From Gp1-AA122 sp036378535 (GTDB taxonomy: Bacteria; Acidobacteriota; Terriglobia; Terriglobales; Acidobacteriaceae): a stretch of DNA of 64,000 nucleotides. The stretch is taken from the NCBI GenBank assembly GCA_036378535.1, contig DASUWH010000008.1, forward strand, positions 1 through 64,000, in the 5' to 3' direction. Made by a program: the position numbers and the translations under genes. How positions within the stretch are numbered: the first letter of the stretch is position 1; each line of letters starts with the position of its first letter. The notes under the pieces are model-generated. The model did not search any database. It was not told where the DNA came from and saw only the letters and a list, made by a program, of their open reading frames with translations. This document shows, piece by piece, positions 36,563 to 46,332 of the stretch.

Positions 36563-37024
36563 TTATGCCGCCTGCGCAGTCTTGGGCCGCATCTGCTTCA
36601 TCATCTGCCGCATGGTGGCAATGTGTCCGGGCGAGCGGCTTTCGATCCATTTTTCATAGCGCTGCGCCGCCTGCTCGAGATTTGTCAAGAACTGCTTATT
36701 GTTGAATTTTTCGCGGAATTCACGAATGACCGGCTTCACCGACTCCCACACACCGAAGAACTCTCCGCTCGTTTCAAAGAAGAGCTCTTCATGCAGCAGG
36801 CCGTGATTGAGGAATGCGCAGGCCTGTTCCCAATAAGTGAGCACCATCATCGCGAAAGTGCCCCCTTCCGTGAATGGGCCGGCGATGCGCATCACATCAT
36901 CCAGGCTTTCCACAACGTAGTTCTTGAAGAACCAATCGCGCGCCTGACGAAGCCGTGCTTCCCGACGCTGTTCAAAGATTTGCAGATGAAGTTGTCCTTG
37001 TTCAAAGGTAGCTTTCATAGCCAT
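36563..37024 (-). CDS. 153-aa helical protein of unknown function
   Basis: The protein opens MAMKATFEQGQLHLQIFEQR and is rich in aromatic residues (RDWFFKNYVVESLDDVMRIA, FAMMVLTYWEQACAFL). AAGGAGA precedes the ATG. It has no membrane helix or signal peptide. I do not recognise the family with certainty; acidobacterial proteins of similar style are annotated as hypothetical. It is the gene immediately after hxlR, so it is likely under HxlR control. Confidence 0.6.
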   Translation of the reverse strand: MAMKATFEQGQLHLQIFEQRREARLRQARDWFFKNYVVESLDDVMRIAGPFTEGGTFAMMVLTYWEQACAFLNHGLLHEELFFETSGEFFGVWESVKPVIREFREKFNNKQFLTNLEQAAQRYEKWIESRSPGHIATMRQMMKQMRPKTAQAA

Positions 37025-37067
37025 CTCGTTATCTCCTTTGGAAAGTTAAATTGTTTTTAAAATGGGC

Positions 37068-37520
37068 CTACTTGGAAGTCCCAAACGGTAGTAGCGGAGT
37101 TGTGTCGCGTTCCCGCCAGCGTCGTCTGACCTCAGTCAAGACATGCTGGCGATTCTTGGCCAGATTCGCAATTACAGAGCAAGGCGCGCCGGTTTCTTCG
37201 TGGTTTGCCCCCCAAATTAGCAGCTCCAACAACACCGGTGCAAGATCAATGCCCTTCTGTGTAAGACGATAATTCAATCGTCGCGCGTCAGCGGGTTCGG
37301 CTTCTGTCCCGATGATGCCGGCGGATTCCAGCTTTCGCAGCCGGTCAGCCAATATGTTGGTGGCTATTCCCTCCCCCGATTCCTGAAACTGCTTGAAAGT
37401 GTGGTAACCCCGGACCATCAAATCACGAACGATGAGAAGCGACCAGCGATCCCCAAACACCTCAAGCGCAATATTTACGGGGCAGCCGGACCTGTGTTTT
37501 GACTTGGGCTGTCTCCCCAC
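37068..37520 (-). CDS. HxlR-family transcriptional regulator
   Basis: A 150-aa winged-helix protein. CPVNIALEVFGDRWSLLIVR and TFKQFQESGEGIATNILADR are the hallmark segments. C13 lies where HxlR proteins such as YodB and HypR carry the redox- or electrophile-sensing cysteine. A perfect palindrome at 37537-37561 precedes the start. It leads the minus-strand unit with one unknown and two VOC genes, suggesting a switch responding to electrophiles; this is inference. Confidence 0.9.
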   Translation of the reverse strand: MGRQPKSKHRSGCPVNIALEVFGDRWSLLIVRDLMVRGYHTFKQFQESGEGIATNILADRLRKLESAGIIGTEAEPADARRLNYRLTQKGIDLAPVLLELLIWGANHEETGAPCSVIANLAKNRQHVLTEVRRRWRERDTTPLLPFGTSK

Positions 37521-37536
37521 ACCGCATAAGTTACCA

Positions 37537-37561
37537 TATCACTTGCATATTGCAAGTGATA
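37537..37561. promoter_or_regulatory. palindromic operator candidate for HxlR
   Basis: TATCACTTGCA-TAT-TGCAAGTGATA: 11-bp perfect arms and a 3-base spacer, starting 17 bases upstream of the hxlR ATG. Size and placement fit a dimeric winged-helix repressor. Confidence 0.65.
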
Positions 37562-37605
37562 CTTTTGCACAGGCAAAACCCTCTTCTTAGGTGATGGGGG
37601 AGATT

Positions 37606-37634
37606 AAAAAAGGCGGTCTCGCTTGAGACCGCCT
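37606..37634 (-). terminator. intrinsic terminator of Oar-like receptor 2
   Basis: On the minus strand, a perfect 10-bp stem (AGGCGGTCTC/GAGACCGCCT) with a 4-base loop is followed by five to six Ts, 20 bases beyond the stop at 37654. Confidence 0.88.
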
Positions 37635-37653
37635 GAAGAAGGTTCACTTTAGC

Positions 37654-40600
37654 TTAGAAGCTGATCTTCGCCTGTATTTCGATGACGCGCGGCGAAGCAT
37701 CAGCCCCCAGCCCTGATCCGTAGATCGTGGTCGGCTGGCTGACGGTTTTCAGGATTTGTCCGAACTGCGGGTTATTGATGTCGGTAACCGGAAAGGCGAA
37801 GTTCGGATGGTTGAAGAGGTTGAAGAAGCGCGCGCCGATCGAGAATTGAGCGCTCTCCCACTTGGGTATGCCGAAGGCCTTCTCGACCCCGAAATCGGTG
37901 TCGACATAATTGGGGCCGCGGTACTGGTTACGGCGTTGGTTGCCGAAATCAGTCGAGACACCCGGGTCGGCAAAGTTGGCCGCGCTGTAACATGCGTTAT
38001 GAACCCCGTTCACGATCTGCGCCGCTGAAGATCCACAGTCGGGATTCTGATTCCCAGTGATCACGGCCAAAGCGCTAGTGCCAGTTGCGGCCGCGCTGCT
38101 GCCCCACTGGCTGTTGTGCAGATCCGCGGTGAGGGCGCTGCTGAAGATCGAGTATGGTAATCCGCCATGGGCGAAGATCGTACCCGAGAAAGTCCAGCCT
38201 TTCACCAGCGCATTGGGACCCTTGCTGGTGATATGACGCAAAGCATCGCTCCACACGTAATTCATGTTAAACGAATGCCGCACGTCATAATCGGAGTTGC
38301 CGTAGTTGTATTTACGGATATTGTTTTGGTCGATGGGGAAAACGATATCCACGTTAGTCTGATTATTGAGACCAAACGGGTTCAGCGAATTGTTGGAAAT
38401 ATCATCGAGCGAGTGGCTGTAGGTGTAGCCGGCCTGGAATTGGAAACCTCCAGTGAAGCTATGGGTTGCGCTGAGCACCAACCCGTTGTAGTTGGAATTA
38501 CCGATGTTCTGTGTCTGCGCCACCACGCCGAAGCGCGGATCCGGCGCCGTAGCTGGCAGGTTGCCGAACGGGAACAGTTGCACCTGCTGCCCACTCGAAT
38601 TGGTAATTGAAGGAGCAAAAGCATTCAGTGCCGGGTTGGTTAGTTCCTCGTACGAACCGTGATTTCCCACGTACTTCGCACTGATGGTGCTGTGCCAGCC
38701 GACGGCCTGCTGAACTTCCAGATCCCACTCGTAATAGCGGGGTACCCGGACGGCGCCTCCGTTGAAGAAATTGAAAGCCGGTACAGCAGCTCCGGACGCA
38801 AAGTTGTTCACGAAGGAAGTGTTGGCAGCCGCCAGTTGACCGATGTCGCTGTTGACCCCTGCTGCCGGCGAAAGAGCGAAGCCACCGGTCGAGAATTGTG
38901 GGTCATTGGGAGCATTATCGAGCACTTGATCGATTGCCAGCGAGGGGATGGCATCGCTGAAAATTCCGGCGCCGCCCCGGATGACAGTATTACGTGCTCC
39001 AAACGGAGACCACGCAAAGCCGATCTTGGGCTGATAGACGACCGACGTAACTGAGGGAAACGCCGTGTGCACACCTGTCTGGATCGCCTGGTTCACCGGC
39101 GCAGCCGTATTGAGTTGGCTGAAGGGGGCTGAGAGCCGAGTGAAGCAGTTGATTCGGCAGATCGGGTTGGAGAGGTGGTCGAACCGCATGCTAAGCGTTA
39201 ACTTCAGGTTCTGACTTGCTTTCCATTCGTCCGAGATGTACCACCCGAGTTGATAGAGGGCGATCGGTACATTGGTGTTCTTGGCGAAATTCTGTTCGGC
39301 GAAACCTGCCGTTCCGTTAGCAAAGTCACCCAGCGAGAGTGGAACCACCAGCGGAGTGATAAGCCCAAAGTTGTGATCGCTGACATCGTCGCGACGGAAG
39401 TTCACCCCAACTTTGAAGTCATGGTTTCCACGCACCCAGCTGAAATCGTCGGTGATTCCATACTGAGTTACGTTGCGGCCCTGGGGGAAGAACGAACCCA
39501 GGTTATTGATCGGAAACAGCGCGCCATCATTGATCAGCACTGTGAAGGGAGAGATGGCGTTGGCTGCTGACTGGCTTACCATGGTGAACTGCGCGCTGTA
39601 CCATTGTTGGGAAGCCACAAAATTGTTGACTTTATTGTTTCCGAAGGTGTGGGTCTCGCTGAATTGACCTTGCCACTCCGGCTGGCTGCTATGTGCGTTG
39701 AAAGCGGAAGTCAGAGGATCAATGTAAGTAGCCTGCAACCCGGCCTCGTGCTGCACCCGGACAAACAACTTATCGTTGTTGCCAATGTTCTGGTCGTAAC
39801 GGCCCACCACCAGGTAGTCGTGCGTGAGAGCTGAGGTGGCGCCAGTGTAGTTGAGGGCACAGGGGTTGGAGGATCCGAAAGAAATGCCTGCGAGTTTGCT
39901 GACGTCATCGCACCCGCCATTCGGCAAGACATTCTGGGCGCCTCTCGACCCAGGCGCGTTGTTGTAAGCGCCGAACATCGCATTGTAGAACGGCACCTGC
40001 ACGCCTTGACCATTGGTATTCAAATTGGCAATTACTGCATTTTCAAAAGCCTGGGTAGGCACATTGACAGGAAGAGGTGCCGGTATGAGCAGACGGATGC
40101 CCTCGTAATCAAAAAAGAAGAACGCCTTATCCTTCTTGATCGGGCCGCCTATGGAACCCGCATACTGATTGGCGTTGACGAAGGGCCGCTGCGCTCCCTG
40201 CTGATTTAGAAAGTAATTGTTGGCGTTCAAGGTGCGGCCGTTCCACCACCAGATGGCATTGCCGTGGAACGCATTGCTTCCCGACTTGGAGATGTAATTG
40301 ATATCAGCCCCGGCCAACCCGCCGTACTGGCCGCTGTAGCCATTGGTGACAACGCTGGTTTCCTGCACGTCGTTCAGGCCGAGAGTCAGGTTGGTTGCAC
40401 CGGTGTTGTTGATTTGAAAGTAGGGGTCGTTGGCGTTTGCGCCATCGTATGTGAAAACGTTGGAGTTCGATGGTAGTCCATAAAACTCGTAGTTACCGCC
40501 GCCGAAAGTCGCACCGCCGGTAGTGTTCATCACCACGCCCGGTGAAGAGAGTGCTACGGCGCTGAGGTCATTTCCCGGATTCGGCAACAGGGAGACCTGC

Positions 40601-41025
40601 CGGGCATCAAAGACGGTGTCCACGTTCGCATCTTCGGTCTCGACCGTAGCTGTGCTGCCAGTCACCTCAATGGTCTGCTGCTCCGAGGATAGCGCCACCT
40701 GCACGTTTGCGGTCGCGCTGGAATTGAGAGCAACCGTCACTGCCCTGCTCACAGGTTGAAATCCGGAGGCCGATACGGCCACCGAGTACTCGCCCGGCTG
40801 CACGAACGGAAAGGTATACAAACCGGTGCTGTTCGTGTGAGTCGACTGGACCGCCCCGGTCGACCGATTCTTCAAAGTTACGTTCGCGTTAGCCACCACT
40901 GCGCCACTGGGATCGGTGATCGTTCCGGTCACGGCGCCGTTGGTGAGATTCTGAGCGGCAGCAGCCGCACAAAACAATGCGAACAGCGCGCACCAGGCTG
41001 CCAAGTGCATAAGCCTGAGTTTCAT
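37654..41025 (-). CDS. Oar-type TonB-dependent receptor 2
   Basis: A 1123-aa outer-membrane protein. The signal peptide (AAWCALFALFCAAAAAQ) ends near residue 25. The regulatory-like domain is next (GAVTGTITDPSGAVVANANV, YSVAVSASGFQPVSRAV), then the plug (FDARQVSLLPNPGNDLSAVA) and a long barrel ending EIQAKISF. AAGGAGA precedes the ATG. Compared with receptor 1 it shares only the framework motifs, so they are old paralogues rather than recent copies. No ligand can be named. Confidence 0.92.
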   Translation of the reverse strand: MKLRLMHLAAWCALFALFCAAAAAQNLTNGAVTGTITDPSGAVVANANVTLKNRSTGAVQSTHTNSTGLYTFPFVQPGEYSVAVSASGFQPVSRAVTVALNSSATANVQVALSSEQQTIEVTGSTATVETEDANVDTVFDARQVSLLPNPGNDLSAVALSSPGVVMNTTGGATFGGGNYEFYGLPSNSNVFTYDGANANDPYFQINNTGATNLTLGLNDVQETSVVTNGYSGQYGGLAGADINYISKSGSNAFHGNAIWWWNGRTLNANNYFLNQQGAQRPFVNANQYAGSIGGPIKKDKAFFFFDYEGIRLLIPAPLPVNVPTQAFENAVIANLNTNGQGVQVPFYNAMFGAYNNAPGSRGAQNVLPNGGCDDVSKLAGISFGSSNPCALNYTGATSALTHDYLVVGRYDQNIGNNDKLFVRVQHEAGLQATYIDPLTSAFNAHSSQPEWQGQFSETHTFGNNKVNNFVASQQWYSAQFTMVSQSAANAISPFTVLINDGALFPINNLGSFFPQGRNVTQYGITDDFSWVRGNHDFKVGVNFRRDDVSDHNFGLITPLVVPLSLGDFANGTAGFAEQNFAKNTNVPIALYQLGWYISDEWKASQNLKLTLSMRFDHLSNPICRINCFTRLSAPFSQLNTAAPVNQAIQTGVHTAFPSVTSVVYQPKIGFAWSPFGARNTVIRGGAGIFSDAIPSLAIDQVLDNAPNDPQFSTGGFALSPAAGVNSDIGQLAAANTSFVNNFASGAAVPAFNFFNGGAVRVPRYYEWDLEVQQAVGWHSTISAKYVGNHGSYEELTNPALNAFAPSITNSSGQQVQLFPFGNLPATAPDPRFGVVAQTQNIGNSNYNGLVLSATHSFTGGFQFQAGYTYSHSLDDISNNSLNPFGLNNQTNVDIVFPIDQNNIRKYNYGNSDYDVRHSFNMNYVWSDALRHITSKGPNALVKGWTFSGTIFAHGGLPYSIFSSALTADLHNSQWGSSAAATGTSALAVITGNQNPDCGSSAAQIVNGVHNACYSAANFADPGVSTDFGNQRRNQYRGPNYVDTDFGVEKAFGIPKWESAQFSIGARFFNLFNHPNFAFPVTDINNPQFGQILKTVSQPTTIYGSGLGADASPRVIEIQAKISF

Positions 41026-41773
41026 TCTTCTTGTCTCCTTGGATGAGATTGAACAGTTATCCTGCGCACAACACGGCGGTCATGAACTCCCTGAGCGTTG
41101 ACAACACGCTGTTGGAGTTTCAGTCCCCACTTTGCACACACAATCAGCTCAGATGACTGTCCTGTTAGGCGACCTACTTCTGGATGTGGGATTGCACGTG
41201 CCGTGCCACGACTCACGCGCTCAGTGCACGCGTTCAATATTCAAGATTTATCGGAATACGATGGACTCTGACCGACGTGGCTATATGTACTTTGGAAGAT
41301 CTGGAAAGCCAGGAATATGAATATTCATCATTATCTATCTGGGTCGAGTTGGATCGATCATGGTCATCGTCGACAGAACAAGACATTGACATCAAGACCG
41401 TCGCTGCTGTCTGCTTGCCGTGTCAGTGAAAGAAAATTGACACTCATTGACTGGCCTACTCCCGAATAGCAGCACATGCAGGGAAACGAATACGGAAATA
41501 GCAATCCAGCTAGACACGGAAGCAAAAGCCGAGGGTTCTACAACACACGATGCTGGCTGCTGCTTGTGAGCACAAGCTACAGATTGGGCCAGGGCATAGA
41601 GGACCGCGTGGTCGTCGCGTGAGCGACTTAGGGAAGCTCTAATTGAGTGGCATAAGCAGGAACACAAGGTCCCCCTCGGCTCCGCTCGGGGCAGGCTCTC
41701 GACCTCATAGAACGCCCGAAGACGGGCAGTTCTGCTCCGTTCGGGATGACAAAGGAAACTAAATCAGAGTTCC
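41026..41773. other. gene-free stretch between two Oar-type receptor genes
   Basis: About 750 bases, less GC-rich than neighbours. No real gene is seen. Small palindromes are present: ATGAATATTCAT (41317-41328) and an inverted GTGTCA/TGACAC pair (41420-41425, 41438-41443). The right end holds a repeat element (41664-41751). The promoter of receptor 2 must lie in the left part. Confidence 0.6.
41664..41751. repeat. dispersed intergenic element, copy 3 (long form)
   Basis: Begins ACAAGGTCCCCCTCGGCTCC and ends TTCGGGATGACA, with an internal insertion of about 45 bases like copy 1. It lies 22 bases beyond the stop of Oar-like receptor 3. Confidence 0.68.
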
Positions 41774-44700
41774 TTAGAACGTAATCTTGGCCGCGAGCTG
41801 AATAACGCGCGGACCGCCGCCCCCGAGGCCGGGATTGGTCTGCGCCTGGTCGGGAGTCTGTGTAATCAGGCCCTGTTGCGTCCCGCCGGGAAGCACGAAG
41901 AAGTTCGGCAAGGCAAAATTAGGATGGTTGAAGATATTGAAGAACTCCGCACGCAGCTGCAGATTCACGCGCTCGGTTAAAGCAGTTGTCTTGTTGACGG
42001 CAAAATCCAGGTTCCAGAAGTGCGGGCCGTAGATGGCATTGCGGCCCAGGTTGCCGAATGCTCCGGTGGGCGGATCGGCAAAGGCATTGCCATTGAGATA
42101 ACCGATGGTGTCTGGCCCAGACTCCCAGTTGGAGTTGATCGGGTTCACGCCAGGAACCACGTCAGGGCGCTGATGGAAATTCGACGGGGTGGGGAAACTC
42201 ACACCACTGGTGTCGTTGGAATTCACGACGGGAACTGGCCGTCCACTCTGGGCCGTCATGATGGTGTTGAGTTGCCAGCCGGTGCTCAGCCGCTTGGGCC
42301 CGCCAAATCGGGGCAGGTCATAGGTGAAAGCTGCTGTGACACGATGGCGGGTGTCAAAGTTCGATGGCCCGCGCTCAGCGGCGAGATTATTGGAATCCTG
42401 GGGCAGCGCCACAGTGGCAAAGTTGAAGTCAATTCCATCGGAGGCATCATCCAGCGACTTCGACCACGTGTAGCCCGCAAATCCGGAAAGCCCGTGGTAA
42501 TTGCGGGTACGCAGCGTAGCCTGGAACGCGTTATAGTTCGAGGCGCTAATGGCGGCGAATTCATCGACAAAACCATACTGCGGGAAATTGTTGCGAATGC
42601 CATTCACATCGGGTTGGTTGGCATCGCGCAAGCGCACCAGTTTCGTTCCCTTGCTGCCGACATATCCCAATTGCAGTGCCAGGCTTTGTGTCAGCTCTTG
42701 CTCAAGGTTTAGATTCCAGTTCTGCATATACGGCGTTACGAGATTGCGCGGAGTGATAAAAATGTCGGCGCCGGCGGGCGGATAGGGAGTCGCAGGTGCA
42801 GAGAAGATCGGAGCTCCGGCACTGGCACTGGTTCCATTGAATGCAGTCTGGTCATAATTGTTGCTGAGGGAGACTACTGGCTCAGGTCCAATCGGGTTGG
42901 TGGCCAGCCCTGCGGAGTTGGTGAAATTGGCGATCAGCAGATCCTGTGGAACGTAGTCGTAATAAATGCCGTATCCGCCGCGCAGAACTGTTTTTGAATG
43001 CAAATTCCAGGCAAATCCCAGGCGCGGCCCGAAATTGTTTAGATCACGCTGGTATGCCCCGTTAAGACCGTCGGTTCCCGCCATCGCCAGGTTGCCGTCG
43101 CGGCCAAGGTTCGACAGCAGATTGTGCGCTTCGCTGATGGGACCAAAATACTCCCAGCGCACGCCTGCGTTCAGAGTAAGGCTGGGGCTCACGCGAATGT
43201 CGTCCTGAGCAAAGAAACTCAGCCCGTTGTTGAAAGTTGTTCGATGGGTATTGCCGCTATTGGCGGAAGGAAAGTTGTCGCCGAGATAGTAAGAAACCAG
43301 GGTCAGAGTTCCATTGTCGCTGCAACCCGCAGCCGGAACAGTTTGCGTACACGCGTTCAAAATGGTTGGGTCTTCGGCGCCGAACGAGAAAAGGCTATGC
43401 GAGAGCACATCGTCGAAGCTGGATATGCTGGCCCGGCGAAATTCCCCGCCCAATTTGATGGTATGACGCCCGCTGACCCAGGTGAAGTTGTCGAGAATCT
43501 GATAAGTCTGGCTGGTTCGTCCGCGCGGGATGGAAAACGCCTGGGCTCCAAGATTGTCGAATTGCCCGCTGAAATCAATTTCGGGAAGGCCGAGGGCTCC
43601 GGTGTTGAAGTTGAGGGTGGGCGATGAAAAATTCGTTTTGGAATCCAGCGAACTGAATGAAGTGCGATACCGGCTATAGCCGAACCGGATCTCATTGATC
43701 TTGCGCGGGCTCAACGTCGAGAGCAGACTGAGAGAAACCAGTTGCACGCGGGTTGGCGAAGTCTGCGCGAACTGCGGCAGGCGCGAACCGGCACCGAAGC
43801 CAAGCCCTCCCAGCGGAAACTGCTGGAAGCTCTGCGCGAAGGCATATCGGCCAGACAGCAATTCTGATGACGTCAGTTGCTCGTCTACTTTGGTGATGAA
43901 GCTATTAACGTTGTTGATGTCGTGCACGCCGCCGACTACCGTTCCGGATGATCCGTTGAAGCCCGTCGCCGCTGGAAACTGTCCCAGGATCGCGGTCAAC
44001 GCCGGATTTGGGCCAACCGTAAAGGGCGATGACCCGTTGCTCCCATTGGTGCCCAGAGCCGCTATCTCGGCTGCGTTCGTGACTTGTTGCGCCGTGGGCA
44101 CAAGAAATGTGAAATCTGAAGTCACCCGCTCGCGCTGGCCCTCATACGCTCCGAAAAAGAAGGTCTTGTCCTTAATAATAGGACCGCCAATCGAGGCGCC
44201 GAACTGATTGTTGCGAAACTCGCTCTTGGGTATGTGATCGCCGGAGGGATCGATGCTGCGATTGAAATAATTGCGCGCGTCGAACAGGTCATTGCGCACG
44301 AATTCAAAGGCCGAACCGTGAAGCTGATTGGTGCCCGACTTGGTAATAATGTTGATCACCGACCCGCTGTTGCGCCCATACTCCGCATTGAACTGCGATT
44401 GCAGGTTGAATTCCTGGACAGCATCGATGGGTAGAATGGACGCGGGCGCGCCCCCGATGCCGGTCTGATTGAATGCCGAATTATTGAAGAACGGATCGTT
44501 GTTATCGCTGCCGTCGAGGGTGTAGTTATTGGAGCGATCACGGCTGCCGTTAATGGAAAACTGACCAAAGCCGCTCTGGATGGCGGCCACGCCGGAGGGT
44601 TCTACGGTGGCGCCCGGCACCAGCGCGACCAGTTTGCCGAAGTCGCGCCCGTTCAGCGGAAGCTCATTCACCAGGCGCTGGTTGACCACTTCTCCCAGCA

Positions 44701-45112
44701 CATCGCGCGTATCATCAACGAGCGGCGCGGAACTGGTCACCGTCACTTCTTCTTTTCTCTGCTCCACGGTGGCGAGATCAAAATCCGCCCGGGTATCGAG
44801 TCCGACATTCACTATCACGTTCTGGGCCGCCGGGGTCAGACCAGTGGCTTCCGCCGTGACCACGTAGTTGCCCGCCGGTAACTCGGCAAGGACATAGCCG
44901 CCGTCGTCCCCTGTCAAGGTTTCGCGAGTGAGACCTGTCGCGATATTCTTGGCGGAGATCTTGGCACCGGAAATCAGGGCGCCGTGCGGATCGACAGCTT
45001 TGCCCCGAATCGAGCCCCGGTAGCTCTGTGCGACGGCCACTGAACACACGCAAAGCAGAGCTGACACCAGGAAGATGGCTCTTGGAACAGACAGTCTGGA
45101 TAAAGTATTCAT
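41774..45112 (-). CDS. Oar-type TonB-dependent receptor 3
   Basis: A 1112-aa outer-membrane protein with signal peptide ~1-28 (AIFLVSALLCVCSVAVAQ). It has the regulatory-like domain (GSIRGKAVDPHGALISGAKI), the plug (VVNQRLVNELPLNGRDFGKL) and a barrel ending IQLAAKITF. The 'NELPLNGRDF' plug signature is the classical one for this acidobacterial family. Its start is only 35 bases from the end of the exported SAM-hydroxide adenosyltransferase-like gene, so a shared transcript is likely. The ligand is unknown. Confidence 0.92.
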   Translation of the reverse strand: MNTLSRLSVPRAIFLVSALLCVCSVAVAQSYRGSIRGKAVDPHGALISGAKISAKNIATGLTRETLTGDDGGYVLAELPAGNYVVTAEATGLTPAAQNVIVNVGLDTRADFDLATVEQRKEEVTVTSSAPLVDDTRDVLGEVVNQRLVNELPLNGRDFGKLVALVPGATVEPSGVAAIQSGFGQFSINGSRDRSNNYTLDGSDNNDPFFNNSAFNQTGIGGAPASILPIDAVQEFNLQSQFNAEYGRNSGSVINIITKSGTNQLHGSAFEFVRNDLFDARNYFNRSIDPSGDHIPKSEFRNNQFGASIGGPIIKDKTFFFGAYEGQRERVTSDFTFLVPTAQQVTNAAEIAALGTNGSNGSSPFTVGPNPALTAILGQFPAATGFNGSSGTVVGGVHDINNVNSFITKVDEQLTSSELLSGRYAFAQSFQQFPLGGLGFGAGSRLPQFAQTSPTRVQLVSLSLLSTLSPRKINEIRFGYSRYRTSFSSLDSKTNFSSPTLNFNTGALGLPEIDFSGQFDNLGAQAFSIPRGRTSQTYQILDNFTWVSGRHTIKLGGEFRRASISSFDDVLSHSLFSFGAEDPTILNACTQTVPAAGCSDNGTLTLVSYYLGDNFPSANSGNTHRTTFNNGLSFFAQDDIRVSPSLTLNAGVRWEYFGPISEAHNLLSNLGRDGNLAMAGTDGLNGAYQRDLNNFGPRLGFAWNLHSKTVLRGGYGIYYDYVPQDLLIANFTNSAGLATNPIGPEPVVSLSNNYDQTAFNGTSASAGAPIFSAPATPYPPAGADIFITPRNLVTPYMQNWNLNLEQELTQSLALQLGYVGSKGTKLVRLRDANQPDVNGIRNNFPQYGFVDEFAAISASNYNAFQATLRTRNYHGLSGFAGYTWSKSLDDASDGIDFNFATVALPQDSNNLAAERGPSNFDTRHRVTAAFTYDLPRFGGPKRLSTGWQLNTIMTAQSGRPVPVVNSNDTSGVSFPTPSNFHQRPDVVPGVNPINSNWESGPDTIGYLNGNAFADPPTGAFGNLGRNAIYGPHFWNLDFAVNKTTALTERVNLQLRAEFFNIFNHPNFALPNFFVLPGGTQQGLITQTPDQAQTNPGLGGGGPRVIQLAAKITF

Positions 45113-45147
45113 AAGTCCTCGCCTGTTACACGGAACGAATCGTACGT

Positions 45148-46053
45148 TTATTTCTTACCTTGAATCATCAACGCGACCGGCGGCTTGATGTCGTAAGTGC
45201 CGGCGAAACTTCGCTGGTTCACTGCTAAGCCAACCCGGCCTCGAGAATCGATATACAGCAACGGCTGTCCGACCGGCACATCAGAAAAGGTGCGCACAAA
45301 CGGCAACTTGATGTTTTTCTCGCCGACCACAACGCTGATGTCTTCCCCGCGCTGATAGCCGAGTTTCTTGAAGTCATCACCGCTAACATTGGTGACCAGG
45401 TTTCCGAACGGCCCGTCGGTGGCGATGATTTCCCCGCTCAGCCCATGCTCATTCAACTTTGCGGGCTCCAGTTTCAACCGGACCAGATCTTTCACCGGCA
45501 GCTCGGGGCCGACTTGCGTCCAATCTTCTCCATGCGCCAGGTGCGCGCCGACCGGCGAAAAAATATCGCGTCCGTGAAAGGTGGAAGATAAGGCCGAGCC
45601 GATCATCCATTTCGGATTGGCGATCTCGCGCACCGCCTCGATGCCGTCGCGATCGGCCACCATGGTCAGCAGTCCGTTATCGGGCAGCACAAAGTATTCC
45701 CCGCGTTTGGACTTGGCCACAATCGCCTTCCGGCTACTGCCCACCGTGGGGTCGACTACCACCACGAACACAGTGCCTGCCGAGTAGTAGGGGGTGGCCC
45801 CAAAAAGAAAACGCGCGCCATCAGCAATGGCGAAAGGTGTGACCTGGTGCGTCAGGTCGACAATGCGAAGGCGCGGTTCAATTCCATACATTACGCCCCG
45901 GCAGATCGCCACCGAGTCATCCACGGTGCCGAAATCGGTCATGAATACCACGGTGGGCGGGGCGGTCGCCTCCTCGGCACGCATCGCTACCAGCGCAAAC
46001 AACAGGAAGAAAAGAATCAGGATTCTACACTTCGACGCAGTCATGAGTTCCAT
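45148..46053 (-). CDS. exported SAM-hydroxide adenosyltransferase (DUF62/fluorinase-fold) protein
   Basis: A 301-aa member of the fluorinase/chlorinase superfamily, whose common bacterial form hydrolyses S-adenosylmethionine to adenosine and methionine. Family blocks: VVFMTDFGTVDDSVAICRGV, IVDLTHQVTPFAIADGARFL, VDPTVGSSRKAIV, LPDNGLLT, STFHGRDIFSPVGAHL and DGPFGNLVTNV. The odd feature is a clear signal peptide (LILFFLLFALVAMRAEEA), which would place the enzyme in the periplasm where SAM is not expected. It is upstream of Oar-type receptor 3 by 35 bases. The halogenase loop typical of fluorinases is not evident. Confidence 0.9.
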   Translation of the reverse strand: MELMTASKCRILILFFLLFALVAMRAEEATAPPTVVFMTDFGTVDDSVAICRGVMYGIEPRLRIVDLTHQVTPFAIADGARFLFGATPYYSAGTVFVVVVDPTVGSSRKAIVAKSKRGEYFVLPDNGLLTMVADRDGIEAVREIANPKWMIGSALSSTFHGRDIFSPVGAHLAHGEDWTQVGPELPVKDLVRLKLEPAKLNEHGLSGEIIATDGPFGNLVTNVSGDDFKKLGYQRGEDISVVVGEKNIKLPFVRTFSDVPVGQPLLYIDSRGRVGLAVNQRSFAGTYDIKPPVALMIQGKK

Positions 46054-46332
46054 CTGTGTTTTGAATTTAATCGAGCATTGTACCTGCTCTTGCCTGGGAA
46101 AAGAACCATGTTTGAGGTGCTGGGCGGGGCGTTCTGAGTCTTACTGCCTAGACATGGCGCCGGGTGTCGGCATTGCTTCCAATTGGCTGGCGAGACATAC
46201 AAGCAGAACTCTGAGCGTCGTATCGCCCTCTGTTGACCCTGAAAATTCTACAAAATGTTCTTAAGGAGACAGAAAAGGTGCCTTCGGGACTCGATTCAAC
46301 CCGAGGTGCGGCCGCGTTGCGAACACGATCCG

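Noticed and set aside
41392..41667. 91-codon minus-strand frame between receptor genes
   Set aside because: Cys/Ser/His-rich low-quality translation, with no ribosome-binding site.
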